DNA from: a virus
Length of the DNA stretch: 31,831 bases
Reading direction: 5' to 3' (one strand)
Virus record (IMG/VR): IMGVR_UViG_3300048930_000121
Location: 1 to 31,831 of that record
Below the pieces are notes generated by a model. It ran no database searches. It was not told the origin of the DNA and saw nothing but the letters and a program-made list of their open reading frames with translations. Below are positions 16,599 through 23,772 of this stretch, one piece after another. Each line of letters opens with the position of its first letter. Position 1 is the stretch's first letter. The translations under genes were made by a program, and so were the position numbers.

Positions 16599-17060
16599 CT
16601 ACGCTGCGCGCTCCCCTTTTGGGGCGCTCGATCGTGATTTTTCAATCCGTTGATGCCTGCGATCCTGTTCGTGATCGTCGCGCAGGGCCTTGTAGCTGAC
16701 GTGCTCCAGGTCGAACCGTTGCCTGTCCGTGAGCGTAAACCACCACAGCGCGGCTTCGAGGCGGGCAAGGTCAACACCCGCCTCACGGGCAAGCCACGTT
16801 CGCAGGTCAGACATTCGCAGGGCGTCGAGCCACTGGCGAGCCTGCGAGACTGTCCAGGCTGTCGGGGATGTTGCAGCCGATGGGCACGCGCGCGGCTCGC
16901 GCGACTCCTGCCAGCGAGCGATCAGGGCGTCGCGTCGTCGGCTCGGTGAGTGTCGACGCCGAAACTCCGCGTCCTCTGCAAGCATGGCGAGCCAACGCAG
17001 GTCCGTCAGGTCGAGCTCGGCCGGGTTGATCGGCCTGGTGGCTGGGTGTCCTGGTGTCAT
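16599..17060 (-). CDS. Hypothetical phage protein
   Basis: 153 residues from ATG at 17060, chosen because GGAGG lies 9 bases upstream. The frame is open to a TTG at 17105, but that has no such signal. The sequence is helical and charged, with a Trp-rich patch (WLDALRMSDLRTWLARE, LEAALWWFTLTDRQRF). I recognise no family. It lies seven bases upstream of the HTH gene. Confidence 0.55.
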   Translation of the reverse strand: MTPGHPATRPINPAELDLTDLRWLAMLAEDAEFRRRHSPSRRRDALIARWQESREPRACPSAATSPTAWTVSQARQWLDALRMSDLRTWLAREAGVDLARLEAALWWFTLTDRQRFDLEHVSYKALRDDHEQDRRHQRIEKSRSSAPKGERAA

Positions 17061-17101
17061 CGGTCGCGGCCTCCGTGCTCGCGATTTCTGCGCCGTCAAC
17101 G

Positions 17102-17359
17102 TCAACGGATTTCAAAGCGCATCCATCTTCTTCCTGCTACGTCTTCAACTTCGCTCATCGAAACCACGTCTGGCTTCAGAGGTATCCGCCACAGCTTTCC
17201 AGTGACGTGCTTCAGGACCAGCTCATCGGGGTCCATAGACGTCGGCATCCAATGCTGTGGGACGAAGTACAGCACGTTGTAGCCTTGTTCGGCTCTACGC
17301 CGAGCTACGCCTTCCAGAAGCTCGTTTGACGTCGGCTTGAACAGTTCGTCTCGATACAT
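17102..17359 (-). CDS. Hypothetical protein, 85 residues
   Basis: The ATG at 17359 has AGAGG five bases upstream, which decides the start over the longer open frame. The product (MYRDELFKPTSNELLEGVARRR, then VLYFVPQHWMPTSMDPDELV) is mixed alpha/beta with an aromatic centre. No family recognised. It follows the replication-like gene after about 60 bases. Confidence 0.6.
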   Translation of the reverse strand: MYRDELFKPTSNELLEGVARRRAEQGYNVLYFVPQHWMPTSMDPDELVLKHVTGKLWRIPLKPDVVSMSEVEDVAGRRWMRFEIR

Positions 17360-17418
17360 CGATTCCTCTCTTTCGTCACTCGATCCCCGATTGCACTGTA
17401 CTCCCCTTCGCAAACTCG

Positions 17419-18588
17419 TCACGCCCGATGCTCCAGCGCCTGCGCAACCGTGATCTGGCACAGCGGCCGGTTCAGATCCCATTTCCCTGGCCCCTGCCAT
17501 TTCTCGATGGCCGCTCTCTCGGCTTGGGCTCGGTCGTCAGGTTTTGCCGACGCGATCAGCAGCTGCACGCGTTGTCGGTCAGCCTCGGCTCTGGCCTTGG
17601 CCTCAGCCGATTCCAACCGTCGTCGCTCCTGGTCAGCAGTCGATGCGACGTTGGGCGTGGCCTGCACCGTGGCACTCGGTGGCGGCGTGTCGTATCGGGC
17701 TTCCTTGAGCCAGGTGGTGGAGCTCGGAACGAATCGAGGCTCCGCCCACTGGCTCGAGCGGATCCATCCTTCGAGGACCGCGAGAATGTGATCAGCCCGC
17801 GCCTCCAGCTTTGTTTGGACCCAGAGCGACTGACAGGTGGCGGGATCGACACGTCGGGATGCCGGGTATCGATCCCAGAACCGCTTGAAACCCGGCAGAT
17901 CCTCACCAGCGGGCTTCTGGCGCGTCCTCCGGTCCGAGACGGCCTTGGAGTCGTTCGCCGGGCTTGTCGTGGCTGTGAGCCCGGAATCGTGAGGCTGGGC
18001 GTTCGATGGCTCAGCTTCGAACAACTCGCGCGCAGGCGGCGAAGCCGCCGGCACCCCCTTTGAGGGGGTAGGGGGTGTCTTAGTATTACTCTCTCTCTCA
18101 TCTTCATATATGCGATCCTTTCCGACCTGATCGCTACCCCATGTCGATGGGGTCGTGATGGGGTCGCTTGGGGGTGACTTGTCGAACGCCATGGACGTGC
18201 GGACAAAGCGGGTTTCGCCTGCGGCGGTCTCGCGGTTCACGTACTCGATCCGGAACGACCCATCGGTCCAGGGGTGCTCGGCGTTCTGCGCGTTCCCACA
18301 GGCACGCTGGCGCGTGAGCTGAAGGAAGGGCTTGCCTCGCCATTCGTACTTCCCGGCCAGACCGGTCTGGATCAGTTCGTCGATCGCCTCGAGGATCTGC
18401 CCGGTCCGCTTCTCAGTGCCTGACGGAAACAGCGCGGACCGGAGTCGTTCCGGTCTGGCGTCGAGTCGGCCGGCAAAGTCGGAAGCGATCAGGGCGTTGA
18501 TCCACACGCGAAACGCGAAGTCGGACAGGTGTACCACCGAGTCAGAGTCCAGGGCTCCTCGGTGCAGTTGTGCGTAGTCTCTGGGCAT
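17419..18588 (-). CDS. Replication initiation / helicase-loader-like protein
   Basis: 389 residues in three parts. Residues 1-110 look like a winged-helix replisome organiser domain (VVHLSDFAFRVWINALIASDFAGRLDA, then LEAIDELIQTGLAGKYEW). Residues about 150-230 are a Pro/Ser/Thr linker. Residues about 230-300 (GFKRFWDRYPASRRVDPATC, then FVPSSTTWLKEARYD) match the C-terminal motif of many phage replication proteins that load helicase. A charged tail follows. GAGG lies seven bases before the ATG. The linker coding sequence contains two tight hairpins (18036-18069). Confidence 0.72.
   Translation of the reverse strand: MPRDYAQLHRGALDSDSVVHLSDFAFRVWINALIASDFAGRLDARPERLRSALFPSGTEKRTGQILEAIDELIQTGLAGKYEWRGKPFLQLTRQRACGNAQNAEHPWTDGSFRIEYVNRETAAGETRFVRTSMAFDKSPPSDPITTPSTWGSDQVGKDRIYEDERESNTKTPPTPSKGVPAASPPARELFEAEPSNAQPHDSGLTATTSPANDSKAVSDRRTRQKPAGEDLPGFKRFWDRYPASRRVDPATCQSLWVQTKLEARADHILAVLEGWIRSSQWAEPRFVPSSTTWLKEARYDTPPPSATVQATPNVASTADQERRRLESAEAKARAEADRQRVQLLIASAKPDDRAQAERAAIEKWQGPGKWDLNRPLCQITVAQALEHRA
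18036..18069. repeat. Two tandem hairpins inside the replication gene linker
   Basis: GGCGGC-GAA-GCCGCC is followed immediately by ACCCCCT-TTG-AGGGGGT, two perfect stems with three-base loops. A second G-run continues past the second stem. They fall in the low-complexity linker of the replication protein, so coding constraint is weak there. They may mark an origin or a small inserted repeat. Confidence 0.5.
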
Positions 18589-18665
18589 TCCGTTACCTCG
18601 GTGTCATTCTCTCCATCCGTGTGCTGATTCGGGTTTCTGTGGCCGCTGGCATTCGGACGTGCGGG

Positions 18666-19091
18666 TTAAAGCGGCTCGAACTCGGCGGCGAACTCGTCTG
18701 GCGTACAGGCGCCCCAATCATCAACGGTCATTAGGTCAATCTGTCTTAGCCGCGCCCACCGCCACAGGTGAACTCGTTGCGTGCTCTTCTCCCTGCACCA
18801 TCCGCTGATCGGCCCCTCGCCCCACTTCGGCGGCCACGGTGCGATCGTTTCGTTGACGTCACCGATATGATCCGCCTTCGACTGCGTCGGGGCAGGGTCG
18901 GACGGCACGACGACGGCGACCTTCACCGGCGTCCCGTCGTACCGTTGCACACACTCCGTCGCTCGGGCCTGCGCCTCGGTTTCATAGAGACCGAGTGCGA
19001 AGCCACCACTCGGGTACTTGACCACCCAGACGGGCTGGATCTGCACGCCCGTCACGACTTGTCCGCGCCACCGTTCTTCGCTCTCGCTCAT
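18666..19091 (-). CDS. Hypothetical protein, 141 residues
   Basis: ATG with GGAGA just upstream. The N-terminal half (TGVQIQPVWVVKYPSGGFALG, then YETEAQARATECVQRY) looks like a small alpha/beta domain. The C-terminal half has WGEGPISGWCREKSTQRVHLWRW, rich in Trp. It belongs to the block of small genes upstream of the replication protein. No function recognised. Confidence 0.6.
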   Translation of the reverse strand: MSESEERWRGQVVTGVQIQPVWVVKYPSGGFALGLYETEAQARATECVQRYDGTPVKVAVVVPSDPAPTQSKADHIGDVNETIAPWPPKWGEGPISGWCREKSTQRVHLWRWARLRQIDLMTVDDWGACTPDEFAAEFEPL

Positions 19092-19117
19092 GCTGTCTCC
19101 GATCTCGTTGTCCTTTT

Positions 19118-19342
19118 TCAGCCTCGATCCGCCCGGGTCTGGATCAGGTTCCGCGCGAAGGCTTCCGCTTCTTCGCGGCTGTCGAAGGTGTGCGACTCCG
19201 CGGCGACGAGGACTTCCGCGACGAAGTCGCCCGCTTCACGCCGGCGTACGTCAACGTGACGCACTGAAGCACGGGGACGGGCGGTCGCCGGCCGACGTAA
19301 ATTCGCCACGGGTGCTTCATAGATCTCCGGGTTGGGGCTCAC
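19118..19342 (-). CDS. Hypothetical protein, 74 residues
   Basis: GTG overlaps the TGA of the DUF7694-type gene (GTGA), so translation should be coupled. The product has a basic N-terminal region and then AGDFVAEVLVAAESHTFDSREEAEAFARNLI, a beta-hairpin plus helix typical of small phage accessory proteins. Function unknown. Confidence 0.6.
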   Translation of the reverse strand: MSPNPEIYEAPVANLRRPATARPRASVRHVDVRRREAGDFVAEVLVAAESHTFDSREEAEAFARNLIQTRADRG

Positions 19343-19725
19343 GCGGGCACCTCCGCTTTCGGTCCGACGCACAGCGAAGGCGGCAGCACCACCTCGACGC
19401 CGACCGGCTTCCACAGGTGCAGGCAGTGGCGGTGGACGTTGACGTACTCCGACTCTGGCGGGTGGAACTGCACGACGCACTCGTCGGGCTCCCAGAACAG
19501 CCGCTTGACCCGGCACATCTCATCCCAGGTCGGGCATCGGTCCGGGCGGGACACCGACACGTGCTCCCACACGACGCCCCCGAACGGCCACTCCGCGCCG
19601 TCCGAAGCGATGATCGACAGCCCCCGGTAGTCGAAGTACCCGCACCGATCGCCCCGGTACGTCCGCCCAAAGAGCGGATGATCCCGCCGGGCCATTTCCA
19701 GCTCCTCGGTGAACGCGCGTTTCAT
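19339..19725 (-). CDS. DUF7694-type phage protein
   Basis: 128 residues from ATG at 19725, preceded by GGGAGGTG, one of the best ribosome binding sites in the window. The sequence carries the conserved run of this phage family: GVVWEHVSVS, RCPTWDEMCRVKRLFW, VVQFHPPESEYVNVHRHCLH. The family is frequent in phage early regions and has no established function that I know. It is the first gene after the proposed attP. Confidence 0.8.
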   Translation of the reverse strand: MKRAFTEELEMARRDHPLFGRTYRGDRCGYFDYRGLSIIASDGAEWPFGGVVWEHVSVSRPDRCPTWDEMCRVKRLFWEPDECVVQFHPPESEYVNVHRHCLHLWKPVGVEVVLPPSLCVGPKAEVPA

Positions 19726-19763
19726 GCTGCCACCTCCCATAGCGTGCGCCCATGCGCGAGCGC

Positions 19764-19776
19764 TTGGCAGAGCGCT
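19764..19776. repeat. 13-bp direct repeat, left copy, candidate integrase arm site
   Basis: TTGGCAGAGCGCT occurs here and again at 19988-20000, identical over 13 bases and 224 bases apart. The pair brackets the tRNA-like core at 19917-19936. Paired direct repeats on both sides of a core are the layout of arm-type sites for a tyrosine integrase. Confidence 0.55.
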
Positions 19777-19790
19777 TTATCTAGTTCCGG

Positions 19791-19820
19791 GGGGTTCGCG
19801 GTGGTTCGCGGTGGTTCGAG
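19791..19820. repeat. Three 10-bp direct repeats near attP
   Basis: GGGGTTCGCG, GTGGTTCGCG and GTGGTTCGAG follow each other without gaps. The 10-base spacing puts the copies on the same helix face. Because they lie between the outer 13-bp repeat and the core, they may bind integrase, excisionase or a host factor. Confidence 0.55.
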
Positions 19821-19916
19821 ACGGAAATCCGGACAGGCCCCGAATTCGGGGGAGTTTCGGGCAAAACACGCGACTTTTGGGGGGAACCCGGTGGTTGATG
19901 TCCCGGGGCTCAGGAC

Positions 19917-19936
19917 TGGGCGCGGTAGGATTCGAA
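19917..19936 (-). other. Probable attP core, matches a tRNA 3' end
   Basis: On the minus strand TTCGAATCCTACCGCGCCCA reads exactly like a T-loop (TTCGAAT), the 3' half of a T-stem (CCTAC), the 3' half of an acceptor stem (CGCGCCC) and a discriminator A. The 5' half of the T-stem is only partly kept, so this is not a tRNA gene. It lies 67 bases past the integrase stop. A phage that integrates into a tRNA gene must carry such a 3' end to restore the gene. The predicted target has a T-stem 5' half GTAGG and an acceptor 5' strand GGGCGCG. Confidence 0.65.
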
Positions 19937-19987
19937 TGTACCTTGTTTCGTCGGTAGAACCGATCGATTCGGCGTGCTGGTGATCGT

Positions 19988-20000
19988 TTGGCAGAGCGCT
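19988..20000. repeat. 13-bp direct repeat, right copy, candidate integrase arm site
   Basis: Second copy of TTGGCAGAGCGCT, three bases past the integrase stop and about 50 bases from the tRNA-like core. See the left copy for the argument. Confidence 0.55.
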
Positions 20001-20002
20001 GT

Positions 20003-21085
20003 TCATTGCGCCCTCCGAACCGTGCCCACAGCGGGCATTTGCTCCACCGCCCGCCCCACCGCTTCCGTGGTAGCAGACTCGGCGTAGTGTTTCTTGGTCG
20101 TCCGCTCGTCCGAATGACCCAGCAGCACGTGGGCGATCTCCACCCCATGCCCGGCCATCCTCAGCAGGCTCACCTGTTGCATCCGGAACGAATGCCGGTC
20201 GAAACGCCTGGACCCATCACCAGCCGAGAACGGAATGCCCGCCGCCTTGAGATCCGCCCGCAACGCCGAAACCGTCAAACCCGAGAACACGATGTCGTCC
20301 GACTTGGCCTTGGTCTGGCGCTTCAGCTTCCGGAGCTGCGCAGCCACATCCAGTCGCAGCGGAAGCGTCCGACCCGTGCGAGACTTGTCGAACGATGCCG
20401 GCACTGTCACCGTGGGCCGCTCGCTGTCCAGACTCAGCCAGCTCCAGCGCATCGATTCGAACGGCCTCATGCGCAGCGAGCAGTAAGCCAGAAACGTGTA
20501 CCCCAGCCTTCGCATCGGCGGCGCCGCACCCAGAAGCCGGTTGAGCTCGCCAATGGTCAAAGCCCGCCGAACATCCCTTCTCGCCGGCGGCTTGGCTTGT
20601 TGCACGTCGGCCAGGGGATTCGTCGACGCGTGTCGATGTGAAACAAGCCACTTGCCCCAGGTCTTGGCGATCGCCACGAACTCGGCCAAGGTCTTCTGAC
20701 CCACCTTCTGCCCCTGGAACTGCGTTCCACGCTCACGCCAGGCGATCAGGGACTCGGACGTCACGTCACCCAGCGTCACCCACCCTGCTTCGTCGGCCAG
20801 CCTGATCAGCCTGTTGATGCTCGTTTCGATATGCTTCTCGTCCCGACCCATCGCCGTCATGCTGGCTTCGTAAGCATCGATCAACGGCGCCACACGCTCG
20901 GCCGCGTTCATCCGGATCAATCCGAACTGACCCCGCTGCAGCGCGGCCAGCGTCTTGATCTCCCACTCCCGTGCCAGTTGCTTGTTCTGGAAGCCGCCCT
21001 GGCGATACACCCGCCCCGAGTATCGGAAGAGCGCCGTCCATGTCCGGGCTTTTCTGCCGCGCCGGGTTGGTCTGAAGGCAGTCAT
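20003..21085 (-). CDS. int: Tyrosine recombinase integrase
   Basis: 360 residues. The catalytic set is complete: R205 in YCSLRMRPFE, K234 in SFDKSRTGR, H298 and R301 in DRHSFRMQ, H324 in LLGHSDERTTKKH, and nucleophile Y334. The N-terminal third has a core-binding SAM-like domain (residues about 60-160) preceded by a basic arm-binding-like region. It should integrate the phage at a tRNA gene, judging from the adjacent attP candidate. The ATG overlaps the stop of the excisionase gene (ATGA), so int and xis are translationally coupled. Confidence 0.95.
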   Translation of the reverse strand: MTAFRPTRRGRKARTWTALFRYSGRVYRQGGFQNKQLAREWEIKTLAALQRGQFGLIRMNAAERVAPLIDAYEASMTAMGRDEKHIETSINRLIRLADEAGWVTLGDVTSESLIAWRERGTQFQGQKVGQKTLAEFVAIAKTWGKWLVSHRHASTNPLADVQQAKPPARRDVRRALTIGELNRLLGAAPPMRRLGYTFLAYCSLRMRPFESMRWSWLSLDSERPTVTVPASFDKSRTGRTLPLRLDVAAQLRKLKRQTKAKSDDIVFSGLTVSALRADLKAAGIPFSAGDGSRRFDRHSFRMQQVSLLRMAGHGVEIAHVLLGHSDERTTKKHYAESATTEAVGRAVEQMPAVGTVRRAQ

Positions 21086-21288
21086 CGCAACGCTCCCTGC
21101 GCTTCGGCGCGTTCGAGCCGGTCCATCCAGTCCTGTACCTCACGGGCCTTCCAGCGCACGACCTTCGGGCTCACGCGCACCGGTCGGGGAAAACTCCGTT
21201 CGGCCATGAGTCGGTAGATCGACGTCTTGCCCACGTTGGCGATCCTGATCACGTCGCGGATTTTGAGCAGCTGATCGGTCTCGGTCAT
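21082..21288 (-). CDS. AlpA-type excisionase / MerR-like HTH
   Basis: 68 residues from ATG at 21288. LLKIRDVIRIANVGKTSIYRL is the classic AlpA winged-helix opening, followed by FPRPVRVSPKVVRWKAREVQDWM, the usual FP.PV...V.W....V..W signature. Such proteins bend attachment-site DNA for excision or regulate the integrase. Immediately upstream of and overlapping int, as for many xis genes. Confidence 0.88.
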   Translation of the reverse strand: MTETDQLLKIRDVIRIANVGKTSIYRLMAERSFPRPVRVSPKVVRWKAREVQDWMDRLERAEAQGALR

Positions 21289-21722
21289 GGGTTCGCTCCG
21301 TTGATGTCGGTCAGCAAGTCTTCGAACGTCATCAGCGTCGGTTCGAGGCCCTTCTGTTGACCCGGCTGGAGCTCGGCCTGCAGCTTTCGCATGACCTGGA
21401 CGGCCAGCTGCAGGCAGATGTTGAGTTCCTTGGCCTGGGCAAGCGCCTTCTGGTCCTGTTCCGGGGACGTCGGCTTGTGGCCGTGGTGGATCCAGCTTCG
21501 AAGCTGGTCGGTCAGTTCTCTGGCCTTGGCCGGATCGTTCGGGAGTTCGATCAGCACGCCGCGGGCGGTGATCAGCATCGCGCCTTGACCCATGCCTTCG
21601 CAGCTCGGGTCGATCACGCCGTCGTCTTCCCAGACGTCGCCGAGTTCGACGTGGGTCGACGCGGTCACGCGGAACATGACGGGCATCACGGTGGGGGTCG
21701 GCTGCGTGGGATCCTTGGTCAT
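21285..21722 (-). CDS. Hypothetical protein, 145 residues
   Basis: From ATG at 21722. The first half is beta-rich (VMFRVTASTHVELGDVW, then GAMLITARGVLIELP) and the second helical with Gln and Leu (LQLAVQVMRKLQAELQPGQQ). Family unknown. Its stop overlaps the AlpA-type gene start and its start overlaps the preceding stop, so it is part of one coupled run. Confidence 0.62.
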   Translation of the reverse strand: MTKDPTQPTPTVMPVMFRVTASTHVELGDVWEDDGVIDPSCEGMGQGAMLITARGVLIELPNDPAKARELTDQLRSWIHHGHKPTSPEQDQKALAQAKELNICLQLAVQVMRKLQAELQPGQQKGLEPTLMTFEDLLTDINGANP

Positions 21723-21946
21723 TTGGCACCGCCCTTCACGTTGAACCCCGCCTTGCGGAGTGCTTCCACGTTGTCGGGGGTCAGCTCGATGACCGCGACC
21801 TTGGCGGCACGGAAGCACTCTGGAAGCGACATCTGACTAATCAACGCCTTTGTGCGGCGGCGGATGTGGCCGAAGTTTGCTGCACACGGCCCGCCGTCCA
21901 CAATAAACGCCGCCCACCAGATTTCAGCCTTGCGTTTCGCCTTCAC
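21719..21946 (-). CDS. Hypothetical protein, 75 residues
   Basis: GTG overlaps the TGA of the preceding gene. Basic start (MKAKRKAEIWWAAFIVDGG), then ECFRAAKVAVIELTPDNVEAL, which resembles the end of a small alpha/beta protein. No family recognised. Upstream in-frame sequence is arginine-rich shadow and is excluded. Confidence 0.58.
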   Translation of the reverse strand: MKAKRKAEIWWAAFIVDGGPCAANFGHIRRRTKALISQMSLPECFRAAKVAVIELTPDNVEALRKAGFNVKGGAK

Positions 21947-22389
21947 TTCGCACCGCCTTCCGCGCGAAACTCGACCAGGACTTCCTTTATCCGTTCGGCG
22001 AGACGCTTGAGGCGTTCGATGTTCGCAAGAGTGTTGGGCAGCTTGCCCATGCTGGCGTAATCTGCGCACTCATCAACCTGGTGAAGCCACAGCGTGTCCG
22101 CGTGCCGCTGAATGCGCCACTCCACCACGTCACAGTTGGGAATGTCGCCCATGCGCAGCACTGCTTCGCCGCGGTCGTTTTCACTCCATTCGTGCTTCAC
22201 TTCGAGGTCGGGAGCGGATTCACCGTCGGCTACAATCGCAACCGGAATGATGTCGCCTACCCACCCACTGTGCCACTTGCGACACTCCTCCTCCGTGTGG
22301 TCAACGTATCGAGACACTGAGGGCGTCTTCAGCTTTGGCTTACACACCCATCCCCTCGCCAGCACTTTGCCTGTAATGACATCGCTCAT
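21943..22389 (-). CDS. Hypothetical protein, 148 residues
   Basis: The ATG at 22389 is preceded by AGGAGAGAG, a strong ribosome binding site. The product is acidic, with SDVITGKVLARGWVCKP, DHTEEECRKWHSGWVGD and a helical C-terminus (LANIERLKRLAERIKEVLVE). It begins the coupled run that ends at integrase. Function unknown. Confidence 0.65.
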   Translation of the reverse strand: MSDVITGKVLARGWVCKPKLKTPSVSRYVDHTEEECRKWHSGWVGDIIPVAIVADGESAPDLEVKHEWSENDRGEAVLRMGDIPNCDVVEWRIQRHADTLWLHQVDECADYASMGKLPNTLANIERLKRLAERIKEVLVEFRAEGGAK

Positions 22390-22400
22390 CGCTCTCTCCT

Positions 22401-22742
22401 TCAGTGTCCGGCGATCTGCTTGTCGATGGTCTTGCGTATCACCGCGTGCACGCTTCCGATCATGTCGATCGGGCACTTGATCCAGCAGCGGAGTCGGAAG
22501 CGGCCGGAGCGTTCGACGACGCCCGCCACCACCACCAGGATGTCGGCCTCGGGCTGTACCCTGACGATCGCCTCGCCGCCGTCCTGGCTTCCCGTCCGCC
22601 GGGTCAGCTCTTCGATCAGTTCATGGCTCGGGTAGACCTCCAAGGGCGGGATCCACGACTGGCGCAGCAGCTCCACGTCCAGCCCGCTCGGGTCCAGCCG
22701 ATGGGCGATGATTCTCAGTGTCCTGGCCAGTCGCTTGAGCAT
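22401..22742 (-). CDS. Hypothetical protein with array-type leader A
   Basis: 113 residues from ATG at 22742. Helical opening (MLKRLARTLRIIAHRL), then beta-rich EAIVRVQPEADILVVVAGVV and a C-terminal helix. A weak GAGAG lies upstream. Its leader holds a 13-unit pentamer array and a GAAA-capped hairpin, as do the leaders of the genes at 23065 and 24250. I recognise no function. Confidence 0.62.
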   Translation of the reverse strand: MLKRLARTLRIIAHRLDPSGLDVELLRQSWIPPLEVYPSHELIEELTRRTGSQDGGEAIVRVQPEADILVVVAGVVERSGRFRLRCWIKCPIDMIGSVHAVIRKTIDKQIAGH

Positions 22743-22766
22743 CTCGGTTCTCTCTTTCGTAAGCCT

Positions 22767-22790
22767 CTCCGCAGCGTTTCCGATGCGGAG
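22767..22790 (-). promoter_or_regulatory. Leader hairpin A (GAAA tetraloop)
   Basis: On the coding strand CTCCGCA pairs with TGCGGAG (7 bp), then a single T/C mismatch, then CG-GAAA-CG. It sits five bases past the pentamer array and 24 bases before the start codon of the 113-residue gene. Hairpin B has the same plan. Confidence 0.6.
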
Positions 22791-22795
22791 GGGAC

Positions 22796-22860
22796 CCTTG
22801 TCTTGCCCAGCCCTGTCGTGCCCAGCCGCGCCGCGCCTTGCTCCGCCGCGCCGGGCCTTG
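22796..22860 (-). repeat. Pentamer array A, (CNNGG)13
   Basis: Thirteen consecutive five-base units on the coding strand: CAAGG, CCCGG, CGCGG, CGGAG, CAAGG, CGCGG, CGCGG, CTGGG, CACGA, CAGGG, CTGGG, CAAGA, CAAGG. Positions 1, 4 and 5 are nearly fixed while 2 and 3 vary. The phase is unbroken. The GG every five bases also fits two-tier G-quadruplex spacing. Confidence 0.8.
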
Positions 22861-22861
22861 C

Positions 22862-23065
22862 TCACTCGTCACTCAGTCCCGATCCGCCCATCTCAGTTCT
22901 CGGCATCAGCGTTAAGCGGATGACCGTCAGCGACGACGGCTTCGGCTTGTCGATCTCCGCCTCGAACGCGCGGCATGCGATCGCAGACCAGCTGACTTTG
23001 GACTTCTTCGACATTCGATCCATGCGAGCCCGCAATGCGTCGGGAACATAGATATTCATTCTCAT
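22862..23065 (-). CDS. CopG/Arc-type ribbon-helix-helix protein
   Basis: 67 residues. RMNIYVPDALRARMDRM followed by SKVSWSAIACRAFEAEI is the ribbon-helix-helix pattern: a short beta strand, helix, turn and helix. Such proteins are dimeric DNA-binding regulators. The ATG at 23065 has GGAGC seven bases upstream; an ATG at 23119 would add 18 residues but would start inside the leader. The C-terminal part is Ser/Gly-rich. Leader B precedes it. Confidence 0.75.
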   Translation of the reverse strand: MRMNIYVPDALRARMDRMSKKSKVSWSAIACRAFEAEIDKPKPSSLTVIRLTLMPRTEMGGSGLSDE

Positions 23066-23083
23066 GGTGTTCGCTCCAAAGCC

Positions 23084-23109
23084 CGCGTGCGTCGTTTCCG
23101 CCACACGCG
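23084..23109 (-). promoter_or_regulatory. Leader hairpin B (GAAA tetraloop)
   Basis: On the coding strand CGCGTGTG pairs with CGCACGCG (8 bp, one G-T), then one G/A mismatch, then CG-GAAA-CG. Located between array B and the ribosome binding site of the ribbon-helix-helix gene. The same order of stem, single mismatch and capped CG pair occurs in hairpin A with different stem bases. Confidence 0.6.
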
Positions 23110-23125
23110 AGCCGTCCATTCGGAC

Positions 23126-23195
23126 CCTTGCCTTGTCACGCCCCGCCCCGCCAAGCCCGGCCTAGCCGCACCAATCCGCGCCAGGCCACGCCTTG
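23126..23195 (-). repeat. Pentamer array B, (CNNGG)14
   Basis: Fourteen units on the coding strand: CAAGG, CGTGG, CCTGG, CGCGG, ATTGG, TGCGG, CTAGG, CCGGG, CTTGG, CGGGG, CGGGG, CGTGA, CAAGG, CAAGG. As in array A it ends CAAGG followed by GTCC. It fills the intergenic space between the RAMP-like gene (stop 23206) and the ribbon-helix-helix gene. Confidence 0.8.
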
Positions 23196-23205
23196 ACATA
23201 TTTCT

Positions 23206-23772
23206 TCACCCGCACACCGCAAACCGCCCGTACCTCGGTCGGTAGTCGCCCAGGCCGATCAGTTGCCCGGCGATGCTGATCGCCTCGTCGAGCTGTCGCT
23301 GGTCGATCACCTTCTTCAGGAAGTTGACCTCGAACTTCAGCTTCCACGTGCGGAAGATCGGCCGGGTTCGCATCACGCGGGAGGTACTCACCTTCACGCT
23401 CCGGCGGTCGGTGAACTTGCCGCTGGCGAACATCGCAGCCAGCTCTTTCGGGCCTTCGTAGATCAGGGGCCACGCCCCATCCACGATGATCGCGCTGGTG
23501 AACTCGCGCCCGAGCCTCGACTTCTTGGCCGCGTCGATCAGCATGCGTTCGAGTGCTTCACCCGGCACAACCACCTGCCCTTCCGCGTTGAGGTACAAGC
23601 CCGCATACCACTCGATCCGGGACATTTCGGCGTAGTCATCCTCGGTCTTCTTCTTCTTCCCGCTGACGCGCTTCAGTTCCTTGGACATCGGGTTGAGCGG
23701 GTCGGCCAGCTGGCCGTTGTGCATCAGGAGCGGTGCCACTCCCTCGATCAGGTATTCGGTCTTCTCGTACAT
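23206..23772 (-). CDS. Conserved phage protein, possibly RAMP/Cas7-like fold
   Basis: 188 residues from ATG at 23772, with GAAGGAG seven bases upstream. It begins EYLIEGVAPLLMHNGQLADP and has VVPGEALERMLIDAAKKSRL at about 68-87, RVMRTRPIF near 132-140, and ends with GLGDYRPRYGRF at 173-184. I recall similar proteins in other phage early regions but no assigned role. The PG-x-x-L segment and the terminal Gly-rich loop resemble RAMP (Cas5/Cas7) proteins; this is inference from pattern, not a match. Upstream gene overlaps it by 137 bases. Confidence 0.65.
   Translation of the reverse strand: MYEKTEYLIEGVAPLLMHNGQLADPLNPMSKELKRVSGKKKKTEDDYAEMSRIEWYAGLYLNAEGQVVVPGEALERMLIDAAKKSRLGREFTSAIIVDGAWPLIYEGPKELAAMFASGKFTDRRSVKVSTSRVMRTRPIFRTWKLKFEVNFLKKVIDQRQLDEAISIAGQLIGLGDYRPRYGRFAVCG

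Noticed and set aside
19722-20006. 94-residue open frame on the minus strand overlapping the integrase stop
   Set aside because: It runs across the probable attP core and repeats, has no recognisable pattern, and overlaps the well-supported DUF7694-type start. Treated as chance.
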